Origin: Streptomyces sp. NRRL S-646
GTDB taxonomy: Bacteria; Actinomycetota; Actinomycetes; Streptomycetales; Streptomycetaceae
DNA: 64,000 nucleotides
Assembly (NCBI RefSeq): GCF_000720765.1
Contig: NZ_JODC01000007.1
Coordinates: 558,001 to 622,000 of the forward strand
Reading direction: 5' to 3'
The notes beneath the pieces are model-generated. The model was not told the DNA's origin, searched no databases, and worked only from the letters and a program-made list of their open reading frames with translations. Numbering within the stretch: position 1 is the stretch's first letter; every line of letters begins with the position of its first letter. This document shows positions 17,147 through 28,570 of the stretch, piece after piece. The position numbers were made by a program, and so were the translations under genes.

Positions 17147-18061
17147 CTACGGCCGCGGCTCCGTGCCCGCCACGAGGGCGAGCAGTGCGTCCCGGCTGAT
17201 CGCCTCCGTCTCCGTCGAAGGGATCGTGCAGGCGTGGGCGCCGGCAACGGTGCCGTACAGGGCGCAGCGCTGTGGGGTTTCGCGGTTCAGCCAGCCGTGG
17301 AGGAAAGCTGCGGCGAAGGCGTCGCCCGCACCGTTGGAGTCCACCACCGGGGCGGGCGGTGCGAAGGGCGGTACATGGGTCAGCTCCTCGTCGGCCAGGA
17401 GGTAGGCGCCCTTGGCACCGGCCGTGGCGACGACGACCTCGGCCCGGCCGCGGTCCGCGATCCGGCGCATCGTGCGCTCGGGGTCGGCCAGGGCCGCGGC
17501 GGACAGGAACACCACGTCCGCCGCGTACGCGAACGGTTCGTGGTAGGTGTTCTTGCCGTCCCAGTCGTGCAGGTCGGTGGACACGGTCACGCCGGCCTCG
17601 CGCAGCACCGGCAGGGCGTGGGCGCAGGGCTGGGTGATGGCGACGTGGGCGTGGCGGCTCGCCCCGGCCAGAGCGCGCACCGTGTCCTCGGGGAAGCGGT
17701 CCTCGCCCTGTGTACGGCTCACGTCGTACAGCGACAGGCGTCTGCCGTCGGGGCCGACCAGGTTGACCGCGCGCTTGGTGCCGGCGGGGTGGGGGACGGC
17801 GGTGAGCGCGATGCCGTTGTCCCGGTGCAGGGCGCGGACGAGGTCGCCCTCGGGGTCCTCGCCGAGCATGTCGAGGTGATGGACGCGCAGCCCGAGCGCG
17901 GCGAGCCCCAGGGCGACGAAGTCGCCGGTCTGTCCGGCCCGGGTCTGGATCCCACGCTCGATCATGTAGCTGTCGGCGTACGGCAGCGGCAGCTCCGGCA
18001 CATACACGATGGTGTCCACGCCGGCGCCGCCCAGCACGAGGACGTCTGTCTCCCTGCTCAA
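17147..18061 (-). CDS. PfkB family carbohydrate kinase
   Basis: A 304-residue sugar/nucleoside kinase of the PfkB (ribokinase) family. The N-terminal glycine motif is TDVLVLGGAGVDTIV and the C-terminal signature is VVDSNGAGDAFAAAFLHGW, with the catalytic Asp in GAGD. Lid and substrate segments include TRAGQTGDFVALGLAALG. A Ser replaces the more usual Thr before NGAGD. The substrate is not determinable; ribose, fructose or nucleosides are possible. The TTG start at 18061 overlaps the stop of a macro-domain remnant as TTGA, indicating former translational coupling. Confidence 0.9.
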   Translation of the reverse strand: MSRETDVLVLGGAGVDTIVYVPELPLPYADSYMIERGIQTRAGQTGDFVALGLAALGLRVHHLDMLGEDPEGDLVRALHRDNGIALTAVPHPAGTKRAVNLVGPDGRRLSLYDVSRTQGEDRFPEDTVRALAGASRHAHVAITQPCAHALPVLREAGVTVSTDLHDWDGKNTYHEPFAYAADVVFLSAAALADPERTMRRIADRGRAEVVVATAGAKGAYLLADEELTHVPPFAPPAPVVDSNGAGDAFAAAFLHGWLNRETPQRCALYGTVAGAHACTIPSTETEAISRDALLALVAGTEPRP

Positions 18062-18192
18062 CTCGAGTCCTCCCCATGGTCAGAGACCGTGACCTTGATG
18101 CCCCGCTTCACCAGTCGCTCCGTGACCAGCGGCTCGACACGCGGCCATGTGCCGCCGGCCAGACCGCACCCTATCCGAGGAGTCTCGCTCCG
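18058..18192 (-). pseudogene. C-terminal remnant of a macro-domain protein
   Basis: The minus strand reads ETPRIGCGLAGGTWPRVEP followed by LVTERLVKRGIKVTVSDHGE and a stop. IGCGLAGGxWxxVEP is the conserved C-terminal block of macro-domain ADP-ribose phosphatase-like proteins. The rest of the domain (about 100 residues) is missing; upstream lies repeat copy 4 and then the permease gene. The stop overlaps the kinase start, so the intact gene was probably once an operon partner. Family assignment rests on this one motif. Confidence 0.6.
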
Positions 18193-18251
18193 CTGGGCAG
18201 GGCGGACCGTCTCGCCGCAAGCCCACCGGGCAGTGGGTCTCTGCAGGTCGT

Positions 18252-18320
18252 GCGTGGTTGCTCGCCCCCACGCGGCGGAGCCACATATCGATACAGCCCC
18301 GCGCCCCTTACGGGGCGCCC
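18252..18320 (+). repeat. Dispersed repeat family A, copy 4
   Basis: GTGGTTGCTCGCCCCCACGC, GCGGAGCCACATATCGATAC, AGCCCCGCGCCCCTTACGGG. It abuts the 3' end of the permease gene and the truncated macro-domain remnant. Confidence 0.85.
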
Positions 18321-18323
18321 CCG

Positions 18324-19790
18324 CTACTTCGTGAGCTCGGTCAGTTCCCGGTCGCCGTCCCGGGTGACCCTGCGCCGTACCGCGAACCAGCCGGCGACCA
18401 GCATGGCGGCGATCACGGGGATGAGGAGGAGGGTCTTGCGGCCGACCTCGGGGTCGTTCCACATCAGGGCGAGCACGGCGAGCAGGAAGGCGATCGTGGT
18501 GATCTCCGTGACCGGGCTGCCGGGGAGGCGGAAGGACGGGCGGGTGACCAGGCCGGCCTTGGCGCGGCGGACGAAGACCAGGTGGCAGATCATGATGATC
18601 ACCCAGGTCGAGACGATGCCGAGCGAGGCCACGTTCAGCACGATCTCGAAGGCCTGGCTCGGCATGAGGTAGTTGAGACCGACGCCGAGCACGCACACCG
18701 CGCAGGTGAGCAGGATGCCGCCGTAGGGGACCTGGCTGCGGTTCATGCGGGCCGTGAACCTGGGGGCGGAGCCCGCCGTCGCCATCGAGCGCAGGATGCG
18801 GCCCGTCGAGTACAGGCCCGAGTTCAGCGAGGACATCGCGGCCGTCAGGACCACCAGGTTCATCACGTCGCCCGCCGCCGGGATGCCGATCTTCGACAGG
18901 ACCGTGACGAAGGGGCTCTGGTCCGCCGAGTACACCGAGCCCGGGAGCAGCAGGGCCAGCAGGACGACCGAGCCGACGTAGAAGAGGCCCACCCGCCACA
19001 TGATCGAGTTCACCGCGCGCGGGACGACCTTCTCCGGCTCGGCGGTCTCACCGGCGGCGACGCCGACCAGTTCCAGGGCGGCGTACGCAAAGATCACGCC
19101 CTGCATGACGAGGACGACCGGCATCAGGCCGTGCGGGAAGACTCCGCCGTGGTCGTTGATCACAGACAGGCCCGGTGTGTGGCCGCCGACCTCGTGCCGG
19201 GTGGCCAGCAGGAAGATGCCGATCAGCATGAAGCCGACGAGTGTGGCGACCTTGATGATCGCGAACCAGAACTCCATCTCGCCGAAGATCTTCACCGAGA
19301 TCAGGTTCACGGCGAGCACGACGGCCAGCGCGATCAGGGCGAGCACCCACTGCGGGATGCTCGTGAACATGCTCCAGTAGTGCGTGTACAGCGCGATCGC
19401 CGTGATGTCGGCGATTCCTGTCGTCGACCAGTTCAGGAAGTACATCCAGCCGGCGACGTACGCACCCTTCTCGCCGAGGAACTCGCGCGCGTACGACACG
19501 AAGGATCCGGAGGAGGGGCGGTAGAGGACCAGCTCGCCCAGCGCCCGGACGACGAAGAAGGCGAAGATCCCGCACACCAGGTAGGCGAGCGCGAGGGCCG
19601 GGCCCGCGTTGTGCAGACGGCCGCCGGCGCCCAGGAAGAGGCCGGTGCCGATGGCGCCGCCGATGGCGATCATGTTGACGTGGCGGGCCTTGAGGTCCTT
19701 GCTGTAGCCGGCGTCGCCCGCGTCCGCGGGCACCTGGGCCGCGTCGGTCCGGGTGACGGCCTGTGCCGTGTCCACGGCGTCCTTGCTCAC
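18324..19790 (-). CDS. ansP: Amino acid permease, L-asparagine permease AnsP type
   Basis: A 488-residue APC-family transporter with about twelve hydrophobic helices. The N-terminal consensus is [23 protein letters not shown]. Several blocks match E. coli AnsP closely as I remember it: [53 protein letters not shown] and [20 protein letters not shown]. Expected to import asparagine, or a related amino acid, with protons across the cytoplasmic membrane. Starts GTG 19802 and GTG 19790 are both in frame; 19790 has GGAA at better spacing. It is divergent from a MerR-type regulator that could control it. Confidence 0.85.
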   Translation of the reverse strand: MSKDAVDTAQAVTRTDAAQVPADAGDAGYSKDLKARHVNMIAIGGAIGTGLFLGAGGRLHNAGPALALAYLVCGIFAFFVVRALGELVLYRPSSGSFVSYAREFLGEKGAYVAGWMYFLNWSTTGIADITAIALYTHYWSMFTSIPQWVLALIALAVVLAVNLISVKIFGEMEFWFAIIKVATLVGFMLIGIFLLATRHEVGGHTPGLSVINDHGGVFPHGLMPVVLVMQGVIFAYAALELVGVAAGETAEPEKVVPRAVNSIMWRVGLFYVGSVVLLALLLPGSVYSADQSPFVTVLSKIGIPAAGDVMNLVVLTAAMSSLNSGLYSTGRILRSMATAGSAPRFTARMNRSQVPYGGILLTCAVCVLGVGLNYLMPSQAFEIVLNVASLGIVSTWVIIMICHLVFVRRAKAGLVTRPSFRLPGSPVTEITTIAFLLAVLALMWNDPEVGRKTLLLIPVIAAMLVAGWFAVRRRVTRDGDRELTELTK

Positions 19791-20007
19791 AGGTGGTTCC
19801 ACTCTCTGGTGCGCCCGAGCGGGTCGCGCTCGGGTGTCCGGACTTACTCGGTCGGCGCGTTCGGTGGGGCGCGGACCAACGCGGCACCTTCCCCCAGGTG
19901 GCTAGGCGCATGCGATGGCATAGATCACAGAGCGGCACTTCTCACAGGCCCCACCGGCCCCACCCAGCGGGTTTCGCAGTACTGGTGTGACAGCGATACT
20001 GCTGCAC

Positions 20008-20781
20008 ATGACGACGGACACCGACACCGGCAGCGACACCGCGGAGCCGACGCTCACGATCGACGAACTGGCCGCGCGGGCCGGCGTCACGGTCCGCACG
20101 GTCCGCTTCTACGGCACCAAGGGACTGCTGCCGCCGCCGGTGATCGGTCCGCGCCGGGTGGGCCGCTACGGGCAGCAGCACGTGGCCCGGCTGGCGCTCA
20201 TCGAGGAGCTGCAGCACCAGGGCATGACGCTGGCGGCGATCGAGCGTTACATGGCGCAGCTCCCGCCCGGTCTGAGCCACCACGACCTGGCGATCCACCG
20301 TGCCGTGGTGGCGTCCTGGGCACCGGACACAGTGGAGACGGTCACGGCGGCGGAGCTGCGGCGCCGGGCCGGGCGGCCGCTGACCGAGGACGAGGTCGAG
20401 CGGCTGTGCGCCATGAACGTGATCCGGCGCGACGGGGAGTCGTACCGCGTCGACTCCGGTCTGCTCCGGCTCGCCGTGCAGCTCCTCGACGTACCGCTGT
20501 CGGAGCAGGCGATCCTCGCGGCGCGCAAGGTGCTGATCGAGCACTCGCGGGCCGCCGCGCACGAGCTGTCACAGCTGTTCAGGGGCGAGGTGTCCGAGCG
20601 GGCGGAGGAGGACGTGAAGTCGCTGTCCGCGCACATGCAGCCCATCGTGGTGCAGGCGCTGCTGACGACCTTCCAGCGCTCGCTCAGGGAGGAGGTGCAC
20701 CAGTGGCTCGACGCCTCACTCGACCTCTTGGAGCAAGGCATCTCCGAGGAAGGCGTCTCAGAGGAAGGCCGACCCTCCTGA
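20008..20781 (+). CDS. MerR family transcriptional regulator
   Basis: A 257-residue regulator. The MerR winged helix is near the N-terminus (LTIDELAARAGVTVRTVRFYGTKGLLPPPVIGPRRVGRYGQQHVARL), followed by a short helical segment and then an unusually long C-terminal region of about 170 residues with no Cys cluster or recognised ligand domain. Its helices include LRRAGRPLTEDEVERLCAMNVIRR, perhaps a second helix-turn-helix. ATG at 20008 is used; a GTG at 19987 is in frame. Its position divergent from the permease suggests control of it, but its regulon is not shown. Confidence 0.87.
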   Translation: MTTDTDTGSDTAEPTLTIDELAARAGVTVRTVRFYGTKGLLPPPVIGPRRVGRYGQQHVARLALIEELQHQGMTLAAIERYMAQLPPGLSHHDLAIHRAVVASWAPDTVETVTAAELRRRAGRPLTEDEVERLCAMNVIRRDGESYRVDSGLLRLAVQLLDVPLSEQAILAARKVLIEHSRAAAHELSQLFRGEVSERAEEDVKSLSAHMQPIVVQALLTTFQRSLREEVHQWLDASLDLLEQGISEEGVSEEGRPS

Positions 20782-20894
20782 CACGGTGAGCGTCCTGCCG
20801 GTCGCGGATGAACTCGTCGTTTCCGGGTGGGCTGACAAGGAGGCGGGGTGGCAGAAGGCGGGCGGGAGTGTCCGGGTGGGCACGGCTCGGGCCG

Positions 20895-22523
20895 TCACTG
20901 TCGCAGAGGTACGTCCACCAGCAGCGGCCTCGTCAGCTCACCCGCCCCGGCGACCAGTTCACGCAGGTGGTCCGCGCTGTCCGCGCGTACCGCGTCGACC
21001 CCGAAGAAGCGCGCCGCCTGGGTGAAGTCCAGTGGCCCCAGCTCCGTGCCGGGGCAGACGCCCTGGTTGCCCATGGCCCCGTAGGTGTCCTGGACGGTCT
21101 TGTAGACGCCGTTGCTCATCACCACGAACAGGACGGGGACGTTCTGGCGGGCGGCGCTCCACAGGCCCTGGAGGCCGAACAGGGTGCAGCCGTCGCCCAG
21201 GACGGCGACCACCGGGCGGCCGGGCTCGGCGAGGGCGCGGCCGACGGCGGCGCCGATGCCCCAGCCGAGGCCGCCGCCGACGGTGTGCGTGTAGCTGCCG
21301 GGGCGATCGAGGCGGACGAATCGGCGGAGCAACAGGCCGACGGTGATGGCCTCTTCGACGACCACGGCGTCGGACGGCAGTCCGCGGGCCACGGCGTGGG
21401 CGGCGGCCCACGGGGCGAGGGGTGCCGGGGAGTAGGCGGCGCGGGCGGCTGACTCGGCGCGGTCGCGTTCGGCGGTGTGCCGTTCGCCGGCGCGCAGGGC
21501 GCGGGCCTTGGCGGTGTGGGCGGGCACACGGTCGGGCAGCAGCTCGGCGAGGCGATGCAGGGAGGGGCCCAGGGCGCCCACGAGCCCGGCAGTGGCCGGG
21601 AAGTTGCGGCCGATCTCGTGCGGGTCCGAGTCGAGCTGGACGACGGTGAGGCCGGGCGGCAGCGCGGGCCCTGGGGTGTATTGGTGGGGTGTGAAGGCGT
21701 GCGCTCCGGCGATCAGCACGGTGTCGTACGCGGCGAGCGCCTCGCGGATGGCGTCGTGGCGGGGCGGCAGCATCCCGGCGTAGAGGGGGTGTGTGGTGGG
21801 GAAGTTGAGGCAGTCGGCCATCGGCTGGTGGTGGACCACCGCACCGCACGCCTCCGCAGTGCGCACGAGCGCGGCGACGGCGTCCTCGCGGCCCACCCCG
21901 TCCCCGGCGACGATCACGGGACGGGCGGCGGCGCCGAGCAGGTGGGCCGCGCGCTCGAGGCCGGGGGCCGGTCCCGGCGGGGGTGTGGGGGTGCGGGCCG
22001 GGACTTCGACCTCGGTGTCCTCGCCGAGCAGATCCGTGGGCACGGACAGGAACACGGGTCCGGCGGGCGGCCGTTGGGCCAGGGCGAAGGCGCGGCGCAG
22101 GGCGAGCGGGAGGTCGTGGGCGTGCTGGACGTCGTACGTGGCCTTCACTGCGGGGGCCGCCAGGCCGATGAGGTCGCCGGACAGCATGGGGTCCTGCTGG
22201 AGGTGGCGGCGGTCCTGTTGGCCTGCCGTCACGACGAGGGGCGTGCGGGAGCGGCGGGCGTTGAGCAGGCCGATCAGGCCGTTGGCGAGGCCGGCAGCGA
22301 TGTGCAGGCTGACGAAGGCGGGGCGGCCGGTGCCGCGGGCGTAGCCGTCGGCCATGGAGACGACGGAGCCCTCGTGGACGCCGAGCACGTACTCGGGGGC
22401 GTCCTGGGCGTCCGCCAGGGCGGCCAGGAAAGGGAGTTCGGTGGTGCCGGGGTTGCCGAAGACGCGGTCCACGCCCTCGCCGCGCAGGATCTCCAGCAGG
22501 GCGCGGGCGGGACGGTATCCCAT
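20895..22523 (-). CDS. Thiamine-diphosphate enzyme, benzoylformate decarboxylase-like
   Basis: A 542-residue ThDP-dependent enzyme with the three-domain layout of the acetolactate synthase/decarboxylase family. The cofactor glutamate lies in YVLGVHEGSVVSMADGYARGTG, and the PP-domain motif is VVAVLGDGCTLFGLQGLWSAARQNVPVLFVVMSN (GDG to N span). VFGNPGTTELPFL and SLHIAAGLANGLIGLLNARR align with benzoylformate decarboxylase, where a Ser and a His are catalytic; here the Ser position is Thr and the His is kept. It may decarboxylate an aromatic 2-oxo acid, but other activities are possible. It lies downstream of the fatty-acid operon, separated by repeat B1. Confidence 0.85.
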   Translation of the reverse strand: MGYRPARALLEILRGEGVDRVFGNPGTTELPFLAALADAQDAPEYVLGVHEGSVVSMADGYARGTGRPAFVSLHIAAGLANGLIGLLNARRSRTPLVVTAGQQDRRHLQQDPMLSGDLIGLAAPAVKATYDVQHAHDLPLALRRAFALAQRPPAGPVFLSVPTDLLGEDTEVEVPARTPTPPPGPAPGLERAAHLLGAAARPVIVAGDGVGREDAVAALVRTAEACGAVVHHQPMADCLNFPTTHPLYAGMLPPRHDAIREALAAYDTVLIAGAHAFTPHQYTPGPALPPGLTVVQLDSDPHEIGRNFPATAGLVGALGPSLHRLAELLPDRVPAHTAKARALRAGERHTAERDRAESAARAAYSPAPLAPWAAAHAVARGLPSDAVVVEEAITVGLLLRRFVRLDRPGSYTHTVGGGLGWGIGAAVGRALAEPGRPVVAVLGDGCTLFGLQGLWSAARQNVPVLFVVMSNGVYKTVQDTYGAMGNQGVCPGTELGPLDFTQAARFFGVDAVRADSADHLRELVAGAGELTRPLLVDVPLRQ

Positions 22524-22655
22524 GGGGGCTCCTCGGGGGCGGGGGCCGTGCGAGCCTTTCGGGGATCAGCGTGCGGGGCGCATGCCGCGGCAGGCAAGGG
22601 GCCGCGTCGCCCGCACCGACGGATCTCGCCCCCGCCGCCCCTACCCATTCCCGTC

Positions 22656-22763
22656 CCCTGGGGGGCTGCGCCCCCAGACCCCGATCGGCCTGAACGGCCT
22701 CGTCCTCAAACGCCGGACGGGCTGAGATTGGCTGCGCCAAATCCAGCCCCTCCGGCGCCAGGG
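22656..22763. repeat. Dispersed repeat family B, copy 1
   Basis: GGGGGCTGCGCCCCCAGACC, then CGGCCTGAACGGCCTCGTCC, then TCAAACGCCGGACGGGCTGA. The first block is self-complementary and GGCCTGAACGGCC is a further inverted repeat. This copy has an additional arm ending TCCAGCCCCTCCGGCGCCA next to the FadB stop. A second copy is at 47121. Confidence 0.85.
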
Positions 22764-22764
22764 G

Positions 22765-24939
22765 TCACGCGTCCGCGAACCGCTCCCCCTTCTCCGCCTT
22801 CTCCACCAGCAGCGCAGGCGGCGTGAACCGCTCTCCGTAGCGGTCGGCAAGCTCGCGCGCGCGTGCCACGAAGCCCGGCAACCCGCCCTCATAGCCGTTG
22901 ATGTACTGCAGCACGCCCCCCGTCCAGCCTGGGAACCCGATGCCGAAGATGGAGCCGATGTTGGCGTCGGCCACCGATGTCAGGACCCCCTCCTCCAGGA
23001 GCTTGACCGTGTCGAGCGCCTCGGAGAAGAGCATGCGTTCCTGCATGTCCCGGAACGGGATCTCGTGGCCCGGCTCGGTGAAGTGCTCGCGCAGCCCGGG
23101 CCACAGCCCTGCCCGCTTGCCGGCCTCGTCGTAGTCGTAGAAGCCCGCTCCCCCACTGCGCCCGGTGCGCCCGAACTCGTCGACCATGCGGTCGATGACC
23201 GCCTCGGCCGGGTGCGTCGGCCAGGTGCCGCCCGCCTCCTCCACGGCCCGCTTCGACTCGTTGCGGATCTTGCGCGGGAGTGTGAGCGTCAGCTCGTCCA
23301 TCAGGGAGAGCACCTTGGCCGGGTAGCCCGCCTGGGCCGCCGCCTGCTCGACGGACGCGGGCTCGATGCCCTCGCCGACCATCGCGACGCCCTCGTTGAT
23401 GAAGTGGCCGATGACGCGGGAGGTGAAGAAGCCGCGGGAGTCGTTGACGACGATCGGGGTCTTCTTGATCTGGCGGACCAGGTCGAAGGCGCGCGCGAGG
23501 GCCTCCTCGCCCGTCCGCTCGCCCTTGATGATCTCGACGAGCGGCATCTTGTCGACCGGCGAGAAGAAGTGCAGGCCGATGAAGTCCGACTGGCGCTCGA
23601 CGCCTTCGGCGAGAGCGGTGATCGGCAGGGTCGAGGTGTTGGAGCACAGCAGCGCGTCCGGCTCGACGATGTGCTGGATCTCCTGGAAGACCTTGTGCTT
23701 GAGCTCCGGGTTCTCGAACACGGCCTCGATGACCGCATCGCAGCCGGCCACGTCCTGCGGGTCCGCCGTCGGCGTGATGCGGGAGAGCAGTGCGTCCGCC
23801 TTCTCCTGCGTCGTACGGCCCCGGGAGACCGCCTTCGCGCACAGCTTCTCGGAGTAGCCCTTGCCCTTGACGGCCGCCTCGGGCGACACGTCCTTCAGGA
23901 CCACGTCGATGCCCGCGCGGGCGCACGAGTACGCGATGCCCGCGCCCATCATCCCGGCGCCCAGGACGGCGACCTTGCGGACCGGACGCGACTCGATGCC
24001 CTTGGGACGGTTGGCGCCGGAGTTGACGGCCTGGAGGTCGAAGAAGAAGGCCTGGATCATGTTCTTGGAGGTCTGGCCGGCGGCCAGCTCCACGAAGTAG
24101 CGCGCCTCGATGACCTGCGCCGTCTCGAAGTCGACCTGGGAGCCCTCGACGGCCGCGGCGAGGATGTTGCGGGGCGCCGGGTAGGGCGCGCCGTTCGTCT
24201 GCTTGCGCAGACTGGCCGGGAAGGCGGGCAGGTTGGCGGCGAACTTCGGGTTGGCGGGGGTGCCGCCCGGGATGCGGTAGCCGGGCTTGTCCCAGGGCTG
24301 CTGCGACTCGGGGTTGGCGTCGATGAAGGCGCGGGCCTTGGCGAGCAACTCGTCCTGGGTGGCGGCCACTTCGTGGATCAGGCCGTTGTCGAGCGCGCGC
24401 TGCGCGTTGTACTGGGTGCCCTGCAGCAGCACCTTCAGCAGCGCGTCGGCGATGCCCAGCAGACGGACGGTGCGGACGACGCCACCGCCGCCGGGGAGCA
24501 GACCGAGGGTGACCTCCGGGCAGCCGATCTTCGTGCCGGAGGTGTCGAGTGCGACCCGGTGGTGGCAGGCCAGCGCGATCTCGTAGCCGCCGCCCAGGGC
24601 CGCGCCGTTGATCGCGGCGACGACCGGCTTGCCCAGGGTCTCGATGCGGCGCAGGTTGCGCTTGATCGCCAGGCCGCCGTCGAAGAGGTCCTGCGCGGTC
24701 TCGGGGGTGACCGGGATGAGGTCGCGCAGGTCGCCGCCTGCGAAGAAGGTCTTCTTGGCGGAGGTGAGGATGATGCCGCGGATGGAGTCCTTCTCGGCCT
24801 CCAGGCGGTCGGTGATCACGGCGAGGGAGTCGCGGAACGCCTGGTTCATGGTGTTCGCGGACTGGTTCGGGTCGTCGAGGACGAGGGTGACGACGCCGGT
24901 GCGGTCCTGTTCCCAGCGGATGGTGGTGCTCTGCGTCAT
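22765..24939 (-). CDS. fadB: FadB-like 3-hydroxyacyl-CoA dehydrogenase/enoyl-CoA hydratase
   Basis: A 724-residue bifunctional beta-oxidation enzyme. The N-terminal crotonase domain (residues about 1-200) has KKTFFAGGDLRDL and NGAALGGGYEIALACHHR, and keeps the catalytic Glu region in GCPEVTLGLLPGGGG. The NAD-binding domain begins at KVAVLGAGMMGAGIAYSCARAG (about residue 325) and carries the catalytic His in GLHFFSPVDKMPLVEI. Two C-terminal 3HCDH domains follow. Expected to run steps 2 and 3 of beta-oxidation in complex or tandem with the thiolase just upstream (50-base gap). Last gene of the four-gene operon. Confidence 0.95.
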   Translation of the reverse strand: MTQSTTIRWEQDRTGVVTLVLDDPNQSANTMNQAFRDSLAVITDRLEAEKDSIRGIILTSAKKTFFAGGDLRDLIPVTPETAQDLFDGGLAIKRNLRRIETLGKPVVAAINGAALGGGYEIALACHHRVALDTSGTKIGCPEVTLGLLPGGGGVVRTVRLLGIADALLKVLLQGTQYNAQRALDNGLIHEVAATQDELLAKARAFIDANPESQQPWDKPGYRIPGGTPANPKFAANLPAFPASLRKQTNGAPYPAPRNILAAAVEGSQVDFETAQVIEARYFVELAAGQTSKNMIQAFFFDLQAVNSGANRPKGIESRPVRKVAVLGAGMMGAGIAYSCARAGIDVVLKDVSPEAAVKGKGYSEKLCAKAVSRGRTTQEKADALLSRITPTADPQDVAGCDAVIEAVFENPELKHKVFQEIQHIVEPDALLCSNTSTLPITALAEGVERQSDFIGLHFFSPVDKMPLVEIIKGERTGEEALARAFDLVRQIKKTPIVVNDSRGFFTSRVIGHFINEGVAMVGEGIEPASVEQAAAQAGYPAKVLSLMDELTLTLPRKIRNESKRAVEEAGGTWPTHPAEAVIDRMVDEFGRTGRSGGAGFYDYDEAGKRAGLWPGLREHFTEPGHEIPFRDMQERMLFSEALDTVKLLEEGVLTSVADANIGSIFGIGFPGWTGGVLQYINGYEGGLPGFVARARELADRYGERFTPPALLVEKAEKGERFADA

Positions 24940-24989
24940 GACGGGGGTCTCCGTTGAAGTCTGTGAAGTCTCTTGGTTCCGCCGGGTGT

Positions 24990-26204
<1,215 letters not shown>

Positions 26205-26245
26205 TGGAAAGCCTTTCGGGGTGAGGGTCGGCCGGGCGATGAGCT

Positions 26246-27388
26246 TCAGCCCAGCAGGGAACGGCCGATGATCTCCTTCATGATCTCGGTGGTTCCGCCG
26301 TAGATGGTCTGGATACGGCCGTCGGTGAAGGCCCGGGCGACCGGGTACTCGGTCATGTAGCCGTAGCCGCCGTGAAGTTGGAGGCAGCGGTCGGCGACCC
26401 GCTTCTGCAGCTCGGTCGCCCACCACTTGGCCATGGAGGCGTGCACGGCGTCGAGCGTGCCGTCCGAGTGGTCCTCGACGCAGCGGTCGAGGAACGCGCG
26501 CGTGACGGCGCACTCGGTGGCCATCTCGGCTATCTCGAAGCGGATGTGCTGCTTGGTGGCGAGCGGTCGGCCGAAGGCCTCGCGCTCCTTGACGTACTCG
26601 GTGGTGATCTCCAGCAGGTGCTCGGCCGCGGCGATCGCGGCGACGGCGATGCTCAGGCGCTCCTGCGCGAGGTTGGTCATCAGGTGGCCGAAGGCACCGT
26701 TGAGCGTGCCGAGCAGGTTCTCCTTGGGCACGCGCACATCCGTGAAGAACAACTCGGCCGTGTCCTGTGCCTTCTGGCCGATCTTGTCGAGGTTGCGGCC
26801 GCGCTCGAAGCCCTCCGTGCCGCGTTCGACGACGAGCAGCGACAGCCCGTGCGCGCCGCCCTCCGGGGTCGTTTTCGCGACGACGACGACCAGGTCGGCG
26901 AGGATCCCGTTGGAGATGAACGTCTTGGCGCCGTTCAGCAGCCAGTGGTCGCCCCGGTCCTCCGCGTGCGTACGGATGCCCTGGAGGTCGGAGCCCGCGC
27001 CCGGCTCGGTCATGGCGATGGCGGTGATGATGGAGCCGTCGCAGAAGCCGGGCAGCCAGCGCCGCTTCTGCTCCTCGGTGGCGAGGCCGGTGAGGTACGG
27101 GCCGATGACGTCGTTGTGCAGGCCGAGGGCGAGCCCAGGCGCGCCGGCCCGGGTGAACTCCTCGGCCAGGACGGTGGCGTAGCGGAAGTCGGAGGTGCCG
27201 CCGCCTCCGTACTCCTCGGGCACGGCGAGTCCGAGCAGGCCCTGCTTGCCGGCCGCCCGCCAGGCCTCGCGGGAGACGATGCCGTCCTTCTCCCACTGCT
27301 CGTAGTACGGCAGCACCTCCCTGGCCAGGAAGGCACGCACGGTCGCGCGGAACGCGTCGTGCTCGGGGGCGAAGATCTGCCGCTTCAT
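26246..27388 (-). CDS. Acyl-CoA dehydrogenase
   Basis: A 380-residue FAD-dependent acyl-CoA dehydrogenase. Motifs: [18 protein letters not shown] (FAD contact), the central strand [29 protein letters not shown], and the C-terminal [33 protein letters not shown], where the Glu of TTEI is in the position usually catalytic in long/medium-chain enzymes. ATG at 27388 overlaps the upstream CoA-transferase stop as ATGA. Likely catalyses the first dehydrogenation of the substrate handled by this operon. Confidence 0.94.
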   Translation of the reverse strand: MKRQIFAPEHDAFRATVRAFLAREVLPYYEQWEKDGIVSREAWRAAGKQGLLGLAVPEEYGGGGTSDFRYATVLAEEFTRAGAPGLALGLHNDVIGPYLTGLATEEQKRRWLPGFCDGSIITAIAMTEPGAGSDLQGIRTHAEDRGDHWLLNGAKTFISNGILADLVVVVAKTTPEGGAHGLSLLVVERGTEGFERGRNLDKIGQKAQDTAELFFTDVRVPKENLLGTLNGAFGHLMTNLAQERLSIAVAAIAAAEHLLEITTEYVKEREAFGRPLATKQHIRFEIAEMATECAVTRAFLDRCVEDHSDGTLDAVHASMAKWWATELQKRVADRCLQLHGGYGYMTEYPVARAFTDGRIQTIYGGTTEIMKEIIGRSLLG

Positions 27389-28539
27389 TCGGGGCCCTTC
27401 GTGGGTTCCTGGTCCTTGAGGAGCTCGGGTACGTCCCAGTCGCGTGCCACGTCGGCGGTGTCGGCGCCGGGCTGCGCGGGACCGGTGCGTACGGCCGTGG
27501 GGGTGGCGGAGAACCGGGGGGCGGGCGCGGGCTGGGTGATGCCGCCGTGGTCGGTGAAGGTGCCGCGCGCGGCGAGGTGCGGGTGGTGCGGGGCCTCGCG
27601 CAGGGACAGCACGGGCGCCACACACGCGTCGGAGCCCTCGAAGACGGCCGCCCACTCGTCCCGGGTGCGGGATTTGAAGCGGGCCGCGACCGCCCCGCGC
27701 AGTTCGCCCCAGCGGGTCCAGTCCTTGCGGGCGTCGGCGTGTTCCGGGATGCCGAGGACGCGCACGAACTCGTCGTAGAACTGCGGCTCCAGGGCGCCGA
27801 CCGCCATGTACTTGCCGTCGGCCGTCTCGTATGTGCCGTAGTACGGGCAGCCGCCGTCCAGGAGGTTGGCACCGCGGCGGTCCTGCCAGCCGCCGGCAGC
27901 GAGCATGCCGTGGATCATCGCGGCGAGGTGGGACGTGCCGTCGACGATGGCCGCGTCGACGACCTGGCCGCTGCCGCCCGCGCGCGCGTGGTGGAGTGCG
28001 GCGAGGACGCCGACGACCAGGTACAGGGAGCCGCCCGCGTAGTCGCCGAGGAGGTTGGCGGGGACGGCCGGGGGCTCGTCCGGGCTGCCGATCATGCCGA
28101 GGGTGCCGGTGAGGGCGATGTACGCGATGTCGTGGCCGGCGCGGTGCGCGAGGGGGCCCTCCTGGCCCCAGCCGGTCATGCGGCCGTAGACGAGTTCCGG
28201 GTTGCGGGCGTGGCAGTCCTCGGGGCCGACGCCCAGGCGCTCGGCCACTCCGGGGCGGTAGCCCTCGATGAGGATGTCGGCGCGTGCGGCGAGGTCGAGG
28301 ACCCGCGCGGGGCCGTCCGCGGACTTCAGGTCGACGATCACCGAGCGCTTGTTGCGGTTGGTGACGTCGTAGTCGGTGTTGATCGCGAGCCCGACGCCGC
28401 CGGGGCGGTCCACGCGGACGACGTCGGCGCCCAGGTCGGCGAGGAGCATGGCGGCGAACGGGCCTGGCCCGATACCGGCCAGCTCCACCACGCGCACGCC
28501 GGAAAGCGGGCCGTGTCCAGGCGTCTTTGCCTTTGCCAT
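27385..28539 (-). CDS. CaiB/BaiF CoA-transferase family protein, alpha-methylacyl-CoA racemase-like
   Basis: A 384-residue family III CoA-transferase/racemase. The N-terminus is [36 protein letters not shown]. The conserved Asp of the family lies in [24 protein letters not shown], which resembles alpha-methylacyl-CoA racemase rather than formyl- or carnitine-CoA transferase. Residues such as [22 protein letters not shown] support the same subgroup. First gene of the operon, with a palindrome 32 bases upstream of its start. A racemase would let the operon handle methyl-branched acyl chains, for example from branched fatty acids or sterol side chains. Confidence 0.88.
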   Translation of the reverse strand: MAKAKTPGHGPLSGVRVVELAGIGPGPFAAMLLADLGADVVRVDRPGGVGLAINTDYDVTNRNKRSVIVDLKSADGPARVLDLAARADILIEGYRPGVAERLGVGPEDCHARNPELVYGRMTGWGQEGPLAHRAGHDIAYIALTGTLGMIGSPDEPPAVPANLLGDYAGGSLYLVVGVLAALHHARAGGSGQVVDAAIVDGTSHLAAMIHGMLAAGGWQDRRGANLLDGGCPYYGTYETADGKYMAVGALEPQFYDEFVRVLGIPEHADARKDWTRWGELRGAVAARFKSRTRDEWAAVFEGSDACVAPVLSLREAPHHPHLAARGTFTDHGGITQPAPAPRFSATPTAVRTGPAQPGADTADVARDWDVPELLKDQEPTKGPE

Positions 28540-28570
28540 GCAGTCCCCAGGGGTTGTGACACAACTGCTG

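Noticed and set aside
18058..18999. 313-residue minus ORF covering the macro-domain motif
   Set aside because: Most of it is antisense to nothing conserved and out of frame with the permease. Only the last 45 residues look like protein.
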